A stretch of DNA of 30,696 nt from Chara braunii (GCA_003427395.1 BFEA01000011.1:5878795-5909490); one strand, 5' to 3'. Positions 18,888 through 28,424 are shown, counted from the stretch's first letter. Made by a program: numbers and translations. The notes: generated by a model from the sequence alone, not told the origin.

Positions 18888-19662
18888 TCACAGACTGGGG
18901 CGTGGCCAGTCTCGTATGCTAGCCGCCTTCACATCTTCAGGCCTAATCCCTTCCGCGGATACCTCATGACCCAAGTACAAGATTTTAGTGCGACCAAACT
19001 CGCATTTCTCTAAATTTATCTTGTACTTGTGCTGTCGGAGGAGAGAAGGGACTTTGTGTACATGTTGAGCATGCTCCTCAACAGTCCTACTGAAGATAAG
19101 AATTTCGTCGAGGTACACGACGATAAAATTATCCAAGTAGTCATGAAAGATCCTATTCATGGCGTGCTGGAATGTACCCGACGCATTGCAAAGGTCGAAG
19201 GGCATCACCATAAACTCGTACAGATTGTACCTAGTCTGAAATGCAGGTTTGTGCTGATGGCAATCTGATGGTAGCCGGATTTTCAAGTCTATCTTGGTAA
19301 AGTACTTACATCCCTGCACCCTATCCAATAGGTCATCGATGCACGGTAGGGGCTCTGCGTTCTTAAGGGTGATGGCATTGAGGCCCCTATAATCAATGCA
19401 CATCCTTATTGATCCTCCCTTCTCCAGTACAAATAGAACTGGGGAGCCGAAGGGGGAGATGCTAAGCCGTATCCAACCCTTTTCTGTGAGCTCTTTCAAT
19501 TGCTAACGGAGATCGTCCAACTCGGTCGGAGCCATCCTATAGATTGTCCCTTTCGGTATCTTGCTCCCAGGGCTGATCTCTATGGCATGGACAACCTCCC
19601 TGTCTACGACACATGTGGGCTCCTCGAACAGATCAAGGTACTTAGCAACGACACTCTCTATC
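18888..19662 (-). pseudogene. Reverse transcriptase domain
   Basis: Runs from IESVVAKYLDLF through TIYRMAPTELDDLR, a TAG at 19503-19505, then [54 protein letters not shown] and [14 protein letters not shown]. The catalytic motif YLDD is YLDE here: GAA in place of GAC/GAT at 19104-19106. The KIDLKSGYHQI stretch is garbled ([13 protein letters not shown]): one extra base in an A run near 19280 shifts the frame, which is restored about 40 bases later. The domain is recognisable along its length but cannot be active. Confidence 0.92.
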
Positions 19663-20415
19663 TCGGGGGTGATTTAACAACGTCCCCTATGGCAGAGATA
19701 AGGACCAGGTACATACCTTTCTCCTGGTTTTGCTTATAATAATTATAGAAGACTGACGCGCACAAACACCCGTAGGAGTCAATTAACCTACTAGCTTTAT
19801 ACTTAGCTAGTCTAACGGTCCTCCCATTAGGCAGCTCATGCTTTAGCACTTTCTTGTCCTAGTCAAACTAAGGCTTGGCAACCTCTAGATAGTGCATACC
19901 TAACAACAATGTCAAATGGTAGATCATCACTAACCAGGTACAAAATCTTATTATTCGGTAACCTCCTGCATAGGAGAAAGTGCAGACCACGTCCTTGACG
20001 TAGTCCACCAACATGCGCTCTTTGTTGGCCAGAGTAGATGCTACCGGTCTACTCAAGCGTTGCACCCGGTCTTGTAGGCGCAGTCTCTCAACGCAATCTC
20101 GACTTATGAAATTTTGCGTGGAGCCGATGTCTATGAATGCACCGCACTTGCGATCACCTACACCAACTTCCACAACGAAGTGCTCCCCTCTAGGACCTCG
20201 ACTTGGTGACAGCCAGGACTCACAAGGGTCGCTTGCCGACCACTCACTTTGTAGGGCCTGTAAGGCTTCAGACACATCCAACAAACAGAGTATCGTTGGG
20301 TCAGGATGCGTTTGCGGAGTGACTAAGGAGTCGATAGCTTCGGCCAACTCTTGAAATGGGGAGGGTACATCACCCGCTTCAACACGAGTAGAAGCAGCTA
20401 CAACTTCTACTGGCC
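19663..20415 (-). pseudogene. Retropepsin-like aspartic protease and linker to RT
   Basis: A minus-strand frame with VGVGDRKCGAFIDIGSTQNF: the active-site triad D-T-G is D-I-G. It then reads LLLGMHYLEVAKP (the second-loop LGM-(D/H)-x-L motif), two TAG codons (19868-19870 and 19859-19861), and KVLKHELPNGRTVRLAKYKA in the same frame. A frame change at about 19663 leads into the RT. Protease after gag and before RT is the Ty3/gypsy order. Confidence 0.85.
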
Positions 20416-20804
20416 CTATGTGTTTCCCGAGATGGAACTCGTGGAGGCACCACTCTGGGAAGAAGGAAACCCGCCTTTTGGTGGTTTTTGCGAGACCTTC
20501 GCGTTCTTGCATTTGAACTGCGGATGGCCATACTCGTCACAGATAATGCAAGCACCCCGCGTGTAACGATCCCGCCACACATCTTGATTCAAACCCACAC
20601 GAACCCAAGCCGCTATCTTGTTCGGGTTGGAGGTTTGCCCCTGACTCCTTTGTTAACCGCCCTTGTTGCGGCCACCTGCCTTTCCTTTTACTACTGCAGC
20701 GAGGTTGCTACCCTCAAGACTATCCTCGTTGTCTAACTCTGTACCGTCCACAAGGTCTGAGAAATCCTTGATCTCGGTCTGAGTACCATCGGGCTCGACC
20801 ATCA
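20416..20804 (-). pseudogene. Gag C-terminal part with intact CCHC zinc knuckle
   Basis: CIICDEYGHPQFKC fits C-x2-C-x4-H-x4-C exactly, so the nucleocapsid knuckle itself is undamaged. It is preceded in the same frame by an acidic stretch (EPDGTQTEIKDFSDLVDG) with a TAA at about 20651-20653. It is followed by a frame change near 20430 into the protease frame. Confidence 0.85.
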
Positions 20805-21240
20805 TCAATCGACTCCCCTTCTTCTTCCACTCTTGTGGACCTTCTTCTTTCTTTCGTCAGTAGAGGGCATCTGAGCACCTCCTAGCGTAGCCTCCAAATC
20901 TAAGGTCTTCTTGCTAAAGGTCTCAAACGTGTGATACTCTAGCCAAGCCTTGCTGGCTAGCAAGTTCTTGATGTCTATGGGAAGACACCTCGAGAACATG
21001 GTCAACAAGACCTGTGGATTATATTGTACCCCAGGGACGACAATCAAACGCTCTACGATAGAGGTGAGTTCGCGCACGGATTTGTACTTCTTTGCATCAA
21101 GTATCAACAACCCATCAGCAGCAATATGTGCCTGTTGTGGGTTGTGCCATCGCACTTCCACCAAGTCCATAAAGCTCTCCAGGGTATGGGTCTTAGCCCA
21201 GTCACCCATATTCCTGCCGAATCCCTTCGATACTACTAAA
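20805..21240 (-). pseudogene. Gag capsid region (Retrotrans_gag type)
   Basis: NMGDWAKTHTLESFMDLVEV, RWHNPQQAHIAADGLL and VPGVQYNPQVLLTMFSRCLP follow one another in one open frame of about 140 codons. This is the helical capsid core typical of Ty3/gypsy gag. Frame changes flank it near 21240 and 20815. Confidence 0.85.
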
Positions 21241-22266
21241 CCCTTTTAGCCAACAAGCTGCTGATCCCTCTAAGTAGGATGCAGCAGTTATCACTTCGTC
21301 CTCTTCCAGCGTCCTCTTCGCCCTTGGAACCATTCTCAACCAGGTGCCGAGAGCCTCCTCCTTCTTATCACCTGAGAAAGTGGAGGGCGGTTTCAATGGG
21401 GTTTTGGGGTACCATGGTTGTTGTTGTCCCATTGGTCAGACAGGTGGCGGCTGAGGTGTAGCACCAGCCGCTGCACCAGAAGATGAAGAAGCAACAGTCT
21501 GAGATAAAGTTGTTGCTAAAGTACCGCTTGGTATGGTACTAGACTGAGGCGGATACGGACTTGTCATCGCCGAGAATGGCAGCGATGGCAGAACTGCTGG
21601 CCTGACTCCTGGCCTGTGCATGGCATTCAGGATCTGGTCTAGGGTGTCCTGGATAGCGTCCAGTTTGCTGTCCATGTATGCATGCATGGACAGGATGCTC
21701 ACCTTGACTATCTTCATGTTATTGTCCAGTGCAAAGTCATCCAACCCCTCTAAAGCAGCTTTATCTGTCGCCCTACCCTCAAGTCTGACACTTCTATTCC
21801 TAATCTCATTCTCTCTTTCAGTAGTATTTTTAAATTCCTCCTCTAGCCTTAAGCGGATCCTCTCTACTTGTTGGAGCTCCATCTGCTCCCTGGTGCGTGG
21901 AGGCGGCGAGCTGGACTACAAACCCGCCATCTGATTGGTTCCAGACCATGTTGTACTGGAGATGGACTGACTGCTTGTGTCCGACATTCCAAACAGAAAA
22001 TCGAACGAGGTTGCCACAGATGTTGCCACAGATGTAGTCATCGCTACAGCGCTAGCTGCTGCTGCTGCTGCTGCTGCTGCTAATGTCCTCTCTACGGCTG
22101 CTGCAGCTTCCCTCGCAGTCTCAAGATTACCGGGCCTTGCTTCGGCCCTCAACCTTCTTTCTTCTCCTGGTGGCAGGAACAGGAACACTACAGGTGTTTT
22201 ACGCGTATCACGCCTAGTTTGCCTTCAGTTGTCAATTGTACTTTCATCACCTTCCGATCCACTCAT
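21241..22266 (-). pseudogene. Gag N-terminal region
   Basis: The start is the ATG at 22266-22264 (MSGSEGDESTIDN). A TGA follows at 22227-22225, then FLFLPPGEERRLRAEARP, an alanine run encoded by (GCT/GCA)n at 22049-22081, a TAG at 21918-21916, and the coiled-coil segment RIRLRLEEEFKNTTERENEI. A TGA at 21438-21436 follows, then KPPSTFSGDKKEEALGTWLR. All lie in one frame, so the three stops are point changes and not frameshifts. Several are explicable as CGA to TGA or CAG to TAG transitions. Confidence 0.8.
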
Positions 22267-23549
22267 CAGCTAGGCAGACACTATCTGCACTGAGTCCACT
22301 ATGGAACCTACCACAGCATGCGTTTGACCGGCTCTAAAAATAAATAAAATTAAAATAGATATCCAGCGATTGACCTAGACTACCGTTCAAGCGATATCAA
22401 CAGCATTTACACAGACCGAACACATAGTCTAAACCTACTCTGATTAGTTCTCTTACAGAAGCTTTGAGAAGAACGAACTGACTATGGTAGAACATTACAG
22501 TCCTACTCTAGGCTGTCTGTGAGGCGTTAGCCGTCTGTCAACCAACTAATCAAAATAAAAATAGACTAAGTGAGCAGATGTATGCACAATGGGTATACTT
22601 GTGTCTGACAGTTGAGTCTCAATTGGAATCTTCCTCCCCTGTATCCAACGTGCCTGTAGGCATCATCAAGCGGCAATGTCTAATGTGTGCATTAGCGCCC
22701 CACCGCTGTGCCCAAGGTATACGCTTATGATCAGCACTGCCCGTTCTTTACCCTCGCGTGCAACGAGCCTTACGTCTGATTGATCTGGCTGATCAAGAGG
22801 CAGTTTAAGGACAGCCCCCAAGGTCCTCATAAATTATTTAATGTCGCAATCAGGACGACGATCACAGCCAGTGGACAGATCAGACACCCACCAGAAATGT
22901 TTATAGACGGTCTGGATAGCGTCTACAAAGGACTGGTCAGTCCGCACACCCCTTCTATCGGCGCAGCAAAGAGCCTTAAAGGACAAAGCAGCATCGCCTG
23001 CGTGTTCTACTACCATGGGTTGGCATGGTGACCGTGACCCGTGCTCCGACCAGGGTCCTTCAGAGGCACCGCCCTCTCCTGCCAGATGTGCCACCGGGAA
23101 GAATGTTGTCTCTCAAGGTAGAGCGCTCACGACTCCTCACACCAAAGAAAGGACACTCAAGGTTGGACTCATTTCCTCACGGTAAGAAGAGATTAAGAGC
23201 GTAGATAAGGTAAGCGAACAACGTACCTGGAGATAGCTGCCCCCAACCACAAATTTCTCACCAATTGAGCCGACATGCATTTCGATGACCGGTCATAGCC
23301 TCGGAACCACCCACAACGCAATGCAGTGCCACCTCAGCCAAAACACCACATCGGCATGCTCTCATCATCATACATACATCCAATGTCGCCACAGCTCCCA
23401 TGCTGTCGCCACAGTCTTCCAGCAGCCGGCCCCTCTACCTGGGCCCCGCTATTTCAAGCCAGCGCTGAAGTATCCTTACTGCACAGAAGAATCGTCAACG
23501 CACCGAGAAGCAATGTCGCCAGCGCCAGGTAAGCGGCGATCTCGAACCA
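22267..23549 (-). other. Long leader between PBS and gag
   Basis: About 1.28 kb of leader, long for a plant gypsy element. It includes an uninterrupted minus-strand frame of 86 codons at 23094-22834 (starts MAHLAGEGGASEGPW). It has no recognisable domain, and since gag and pol are riddled with stops its openness may be chance. Confidence 0.6.
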
Positions 23550-23561
23550 GCTCCGATACCA
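23550..23561 (-). promoter_or_regulatory. Primer-binding site (initiator tRNA-Met, one mismatch)
   Basis: The minus strand reads TGGTATCGGAGC, one base different from the exact tRNA-Met complement TGGTATCAGAGC. It is 3 bases downstream of the 5' LTR end. Confidence 0.88.
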
Positions 23562-23564
23562 AAC

Positions 23565-24648
23565 TGAAAGGAATATGAGTGGGAACGATATACAGAAAGC
23601 CAAGTTGCGAAATCACACAGATGTCCAAGTAGTCGTGTACAAGCAGAGAGCACAAATGCACCGAGATTCCATCCAAATAAGGGCAATACAATGAAGTAAT
23701 GAGCCAATGTTCAAGCCCTCGGGCCACACCAACACAATATCCAAAGTCGCTCCTCTCTGTCTGGCGCCCAACGCCCAGCCTACACTACTCGCCTATCCTA
23801 CCCACATCCGCATTCACGCAACATGCTCACTTCAACTCTTGAAGACCAATGTACATGGCATCAACACCATAGCCGGCCTCTCTTCATGTACCAGGTACGT
23901 ATCTCGTCTCCCCTCATCAGACCCTGACCACCCACACTCGCCTCCTTCCTGAAGACCACCAATCGCCCTCTGACCCCCTAGCGCCCTGCAGCCCAGCAGC
24001 GCCCCTCTTCACGTCACAAGCGCCCGCACGCGCCCTGGCCGCTAACGCAGCATGCAGCGTCTTGCGCAGCAACGCAGCATGCAGTGTGACCACATTGTCT
24101 GCATCGGCCAGAATGCCAGACCCTGGCTGCCTTCCTTCCTACATGGAAGTGGCAGCCTCTGCTTGGCTGCGTGTGGCCTGGCTGGAAGCTTCCAGTAGCT
24201 TCCGGTTGGGCCCCAGTGCCTGCACTCACGCCCAGTGCTACAGTTGAGGGCCTGGGCCATTTACAGTTGGGCACGGCCTGAGTCTCCAGACTTGGGCCGA
24301 TTGCTGCATTTCCACAGGACCCGGGGTATGTATGTCGACAGTGCTGCTTTTGCATAGGCTTGTGGCCACTTCGTGATGCATCGGCCCTGCATTGTGTGTA
24401 TGTGCCCAGGCGCAACAGCCAAGGCCTGGGCCAAACTGTACGATGCAGCTTAGGGAGGTTCACGCGTCCACTCAACCAACTGGCGGGCGGCAATAGCCTG
24501 AGTACCCACATATGCAAAATGTGGGATTTTGGCCTTTAGTGAATATTCAGGCCCGCCTTCACTTAGGGCGGGCACTTGGCTTGCTGGGGGCCTCTGCCCA
24601 GAACATGTGCATGCTTGACAAGGGCCCCACAAGGGCTCATTCCTCGCA
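23565..24648 (-). repeat. 5' LTR of the chromovirus
   Basis: 1084 bases, TG...CA on the minus strand, collinear with 15637-16744. The outer end abuts TTGG. Over the first roughly 340 aligned bases (plus-strand left end) I count about 25-30 differences by eye, mostly transitions. That indicates an old insertion. Confidence 0.92.
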
Positions 24649-24652
24649 TTGG
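24649..24652. repeat. Right target-site duplication (TTGG)
   Basis: Matches 15633-15636. Confidence 0.75.
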
Positions 24653-24839
24653 CGAAGAAGAGGGAATTATCATTGATCTTTGCTGGTGTACATCTTCTTC
24701 TTCTTCTTCTTTCCCGCTTTCTCCTCTCAAGTTCATTCATTTCTTTTTGCAATTGGACGGCATTGTACTTTCTCATGAATGTGTACTTCGAAATTGGCCA
24801 GGATCATAATACAGAAAAGAACTTGCACAGTGTGGTGCA
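24653..24839 (-). other. Coding-like basic segment beside the insertion site
   Basis: The minus frame reads DPGQFRSTFMRKYNAVQLQK and then a Glu/Arg-rich run, partly encoded by a (TTC)n tract at 24688-24711, up to the LTR. It could be a host exon cut by the insertion or just low-complexity DNA. No family is recognised. Confidence 0.25.
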
Positions 24840-25200
24840 CGGGAAAGGTGAGGTGGAAGTAAGACGAGGAGGGGTCAGAAGAGGAATGAGGAGGAGGAAA
24901 GGACAAAGGAGGAGGGGGCGGATGAACAAGTAAGGACTGGAGGAGGCAGGAGGAGGATGAAGTGGGAGGAAGAAGGTGAAGGAGAGAGGTGGGAGAAGGA
25001 AAGAGAAGTACAAAGGAAGGATGATGATGGAGGAGAAGAAGGGGAGGGAGGATGAAGGAGGAGGTAACAGGAGGAGGAGGAACGAGGAACGAGGAGGGGG
25101 AGCAGGAAGGAGGAACAAGGAGGGGGAAGGAGGATGGAAGGGGCAAGGAACAAGGAAGGAGGAGGAGACAGGAAGAGGATGAAGGATGAAGAAGCAACCC
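24840..25200. repeat. Purine-rich (AGG/GGA)n minisatellite
   Basis: Nearly uninterrupted purines on the plus strand with recurring GAGGAGGA, AACGAGG and GGAAGGAGGA words. Open frames on either strand (Pro/Ser/Leu or Arg/Glu/Gly-rich) are composition artefacts. Confidence 0.85.
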
Positions 25201-25227
25201 AAAAAAAAAAAGGGGGGGGGGGGGGGG
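25201..25227. repeat. A11-G16 homopolymer junction
   Basis: Eleven A followed directly by sixteen G. Lengths are unreliable in short-read assemblies. The G run could form a quadruplex. Confidence 0.9.
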
Positions 25228-25261
25228 ATTTGCACCACGTGGCAGCGTGAAGTTCTTCCAC

Positions 25262-25390
25262 TTGAATGTAATCCCTGTACAACTCGAGGATGTCGTTGTG
25301 ACTGATGGGCTTGGGGTTGGTGAAGTTGTAGATGCCCTTGCAGCCTCTCCTTGCCATCTCGACGGCGTACGGCAGCAGCTCGTCCAGCAC
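25262..25390 (-). CDS. Internal exon of a nucleotide-rhamnose synthase / epimerase-reductase (RHM/UER1 family)
   Basis: A 43-codon minus-strand exon starting VLDELLPYAVEMARRGCKG and ending HNDILELYRDYIQ, with GIYNFTNP between. This matches the C-terminal part of the plant bifunctional 3,5-epimerase/4-reductase that turns UDP-4-keto-6-deoxy-glucose into UDP-rhamnose for cell-wall polysaccharides. The same domain is either a stand-alone protein (UER1/NRS-ER) or the second half of RHM proteins, and this exon alone cannot tell them apart. The exon is bounded by CAG before 25390 (acceptor after a T-rich tract) and by GT at 25261-25260 (donor); 129 bases keep phase 0 at both ends. The frame would otherwise run into the poly-C side of the homopolymer. 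Flanking exons are not recognisable in the window; the downstream side is minisatellite and the chromovirus. Confidence 0.8.
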
Positions 25391-26017
25391 CTGGCACTTT
25401 GGAAAACAAAACCTACTCAATAGTAGCCACACAGGATTTGGGGCCGCCAATCCTCTATCAAGTCTGTTTCTGAGGGTATATGTAGTCCCTCGTAACTAGG
25501 CAGGAAGTTGCGGGCACCAATCCACTAACAAGTCTGCTTCCACCGATGGGTGCCTGATCCATTCACCAATATCCAGTGCGCACGACCAAGGTGGCCAACG
25601 GAAGGGGACCCCATGCCACCCATTGAGCAGTGAGGATGAGCTAGAAACAAAGAACAGGATGGATTTCACAAGCACGATTTAGCATGAGAAAAATGATGAG
25701 CAGGAAACCAGAGGCTTGCTGGAAGCATGGCTACGGAAAACGACAGAAGCACCAACCTCAACAGATTTGTGAGTATCATGGCGATGCCGCTCAGGTACAG
25801 CAGCTGCTCCACTGACTCTTCCTTCCTCCTTCGGCACCACAATCATAGCTTCAAATCAACAACCAAGAAGAGTTACATGGTCACACCAGTTAACATTTCG
25901 AGACGACCAAAAACAGGTAGCTGGCCTGTCAAGGCCACTAGAAGTATCAGTTGCAGCTTGGACCCGCGAGAAAACAAAGAGAAAAAACAACAGAAAACAA
26001 ACACTTGGAACAAACAA
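25391..26017. other. Presumed intron or flank of the rhamnose-synthesis gene; no further exon identified
   Basis: Two loosely similar stretches (about 25440-25476 and 25513-25550, both with CCAATCC...AAGTCTG) suggest an old short duplication. A minus-strand frame near 25750-25830 (EESVEQLLYLSGIAMILT) looks coding-like but matches nothing I recognise. Confidence 0.4.
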
Positions 26018-26203
26018 AGATGTGCGTATGGAAGGACCTTGCATGTGAGAACTCAATTCATGACCAAGCACTGATCACCATGCATGACTCGACCAGAGGA
26101 CAGCAGAATTGAGAAGGATAAAATCACGCCAATAGAAGAACAGACAGCAGTCTCTTGATTATGAAAGCCCTCTTCTCAGCCCTATCCAGTACATACAACA
26201 GAA
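26018..26203 (-). mobile_element. LTR fragment related to the LTR at 4.27 kb
   Basis: Aligns by eye with about 4280-4440: shared GTGCGT, GAACTC, TGATCAnCATG, GACCAGA, AAATCAC, GTCTCTTGATTA and CTTCTCA blocks in the same order. It stops where the GTCGGC-rich element begins at 26204. There is no PBS beside it. Confidence 0.55.
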
Positions 26204-26432
26204 GCCCCCCGGTCAGTTGGCTGCCGACACGCCGACCGGTAGGCTGCTCTAGGCCGACCGGTTGGGGGATGGTCGCATTCGTCGGCCTGCCGCACTTTTT
26301 CGCGGCGGCCCACACACCCCGAAAGGCCCCGGTTTTCGGGTGGAGGGTGGTACCAGGGTGGTCGTCCGTTCGTAACGCAGCCCTGGAGGCCGCCGACCGT
26401 TGACGCCGGCTTTCTACTGCCGACATTCTACA
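26204..26432. repeat. GTCGGC-rich short element (cluster C)
   Basis: GC-rich, about 230 bases. Clusters of GCCGAC/GTCGGC lie at both ends (GGCTGCCGACACGCCGACC at the left, GGCCGCCGACCGTTGACGCC at the right). It shares CCCCCxGTCxGTTGGC and GTCGGCxTxCCGCA with cluster A. It looks like a small non-autonomous element, or a satellite-like module, inserted into or abutting the LTR fragment. Confidence 0.5.
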
Positions 26433-26815
26433 AAAGACTGTGGCTGCCAACATCCTTCTCATTCTCCTCCGGAGCATAGTGGGCAGCCATGTCTTCCCAA
26501 CAGTGCCCGGTGGAGGTGAGAAGACTGTAGGCAGTCATGGTGGGGAAATGGGAGATAAAGGCAGGGTGGAGGAGATGGGGTGGCAGTTTGAGGTTGGGGA
26601 GAGCGGAGGTGAGGTGGAGGAGTCCACTCGCCTGACGGCACATGCTGGAGGTTCCTGCCGGCCATAGGCAGTCTTCTTCTTCTTCGAGCAACCTGCACTC
26701 CGTCGGCGAATCAAGGCTCCACCTTTCAGCGCCTCCTGCTGTGGTCAGTGTCTGTGTGTGTGTGAGAGAGAGCGAGAGAGGGAGAGAGGGAGAGAGGGAG
26801 AGAGACAGTTCTTCT
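26433..26815. other. No supported gene; ends in a (GT)n(GAGAGG)n microsatellite
   Basis: GC-moderate sequence with short frames only. The microsatellite occupies about 26749-26808. Confidence 0.5.
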
Positions 26816-28130
26816 CCTTCTTCCCACCATCACGTGCCTACCTGTTTTTTTTTTTTCGAAAATTCATGAGCCCTTCTTATTTTTCTTCTTCTTCTTCTTC
26901 TTCTTCTTCTTCTTCTTCTTCTTCTTCTTCTTCCCACCATCACCCGCCTACCCTGATATTTTTTCCCCCAAAATTTTGTTTGCCCTGATTCTTCTTCTTC
27001 TTCTTCTTCTTCTTCTTTCTCTACTTCGCACAATCCCCTGCCTACCCTTTTTCTTTTCAAAAATTCTTTAGCCCTAATTCCTCTTCTTCTTCCTCTTCCT
27101 TCCACCATCACCCACCTCTTTTCTGGAAATTCTTAAGCCTCAGATCTTGGACTTCTTCTTCTTCTTACTTTGTTTTTTCTTTTTCAATTCGGAAATTCGT
27201 AAGGAGCAGATATTCTTCCCACCATCACCCACCTTTACTTGTTTTTTTTTCCCCCTCATTTGCAAATTCGTAGGGCTCAGATCTCGGATTTCTTCTTCTT
27301 CATCTTCTTCTTCTTCTTGCTCCTCTCCCATCATCACCCAACTTTACTTCGACTAATTTTCTTTTTTGTGAAATCGGAAATTTGTAGGGCTCAGATCTTC
27401 TTCTTCTTCTTCTTCTTCTTCTTCTTCTTCTTCCCGCCATCACCCACCTACCTTGAATTTTTTTTTTCTTTTTTCTTTTAATTTCGGAAATTTCAAGGGC
27501 TCACATCATCTTCTCCTTGTTCTTCTTCCTCCCACCGTCACCCACCTACCTCAATTTTTTTTTCTTGTAATTTTGGAAATTCGTAGGGCTCACATCTTCT
27601 TGTTCTACTTCGTCTTTTTCTTTTTCTTCTTCTTCTTCTTCTTCATCTTCTTCTTCTTCTGCTTCTTCTTCTTCTTCTTCTTCTCCTCCTCCTCCCACCG
27701 TCACCCACCTACCTCAAATTTGTTTTTTCTTTTAATTTCGGAAGTTCATATGGCTCGCATCTTCTTCTTCTTCTTCTTCTTCTTCTTCTTCTTCTTCTTC
27801 TTCTTCTTCTTCTTCTTCCTTCTTTTTCTCCCACCATCACCCACCTACCTTGATTTTTTTTTCATTTTAATTTCGGAAATTCGTAGGGCTCACTTCTTCT
27901 TCTTCCTCTTCCTCCTCCTCCTCCTCCTCCTCCCACCATCACCCACCTTCCTCGATTTATTTTTTCCCTTTTAATTTCGAAAATTTGTACGGCTCACTTA
28001 TTCTTCTTCTTCTTCTTCTTCTTCTGCTTCTGCTTCCTCCTCCTCCTCCCACCATCACCCACCTACCTCAAATTGTTTTTTTTTAGTTCTTTTCTAATAT
28101 CGGAAGTTTGTATGGCTCACTCTTTTTTTC
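26816..28130. repeat. Composite minisatellite: conserved core plus expandable (TTC)n, about 12 units
   Basis: Each unit has a (CTT)n run, then CCCACCATCACCCACCTACC, then a T-rich tract, then ATTTCGGAAATTCGTAGGGCTCACATCTT-like sequence with variants. Cores start near 26823, 26934, 27030, 27102, 27218, 27331, 27434, 27531, 27694, 27831, 27932 and 28049. Spacing varies (about 70-165 bases) mainly because of TTC run length. The poly-Phe/Ser frames across it are artefacts. Confidence 0.9.
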
Positions 28131-28424
28131 TTTTCTTTTTTTAAACATCCTGCGACGTCCTGCGGTCCCAGGGCAGTAAGAGCACCACGGGGACCAAGCA
28201 GCTCTGGCAGTTGGCTCCGATCTATTGGTGGGGAGCAACACCTGCTGGAAAACGGGTCCAGCATCCCTGATACATCAAGCCTGAAACAAATTGCTGGGAT
28301 CCTTACCCAGTTTCGCTTGTGTCAGCCACTCAAGCAGGCCTAGGACTAGCGGAGCGCTGAGTCCTACCTGACGACTCCTACCCAACCCTTGTTCCCTGGC
28401 CTTGCCAGCATGCCAACCGGCCCC
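28131..28424. other. No supported gene
   Basis: GC-moderate sequence after the minisatellite. It could be 3' sequence of the LINE remnant to the right, which is read on the minus strand, but no boundary or tail is visible. Confidence 0.4.

Larger units (their letters stand above)
15637..24648 (-). mobile_element. Complete but coding-defective Ty3/gypsy chromovirus LTR retrotransposon
   Basis: A 9012-base element read on the minus strand. It comprises the 5' LTR (24648-23565), PBS (23561-23550), leader, gag, protease, RT, RNase H, integrase and chromodomain (22266-16783), a polypurine tract (16757-16745) and the 3' LTR (16744-15637). Both LTRs start TG and end CA, and TTGG flanks the whole. 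The domain order with integrase last defines Ty3/gypsy, and the C-terminal chromodomain places it among chromoviruses. The polyprotein is interrupted by about ten in-frame stops and at least seven frame changes, so this copy cannot move by itself. It inserted next to, or in an intron of, sequence neighbouring the rhamnose-synthesis exon at 25.3 kb, in the same orientation. Confidence 0.93.

Noticed and set aside
25727-26074. 115-codon plus-strand frame
   Set aside because: No domain. It overlaps the LTR fragment and the presumed intron of the opposite-strand gene.
27453-27974. 173-codon poly-Phe frame
   Set aside because: Product of the TTC minisatellite. It could look like membrane segments but has no real sequence conservation.
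26816-28130. CRISPR-like spacing of repeats
   Set aside because: The regular core plus variable spacer is a tandem minisatellite with TTC expansion in a eukaryotic context. Spacers are simple repeats, and there are no cas genes.
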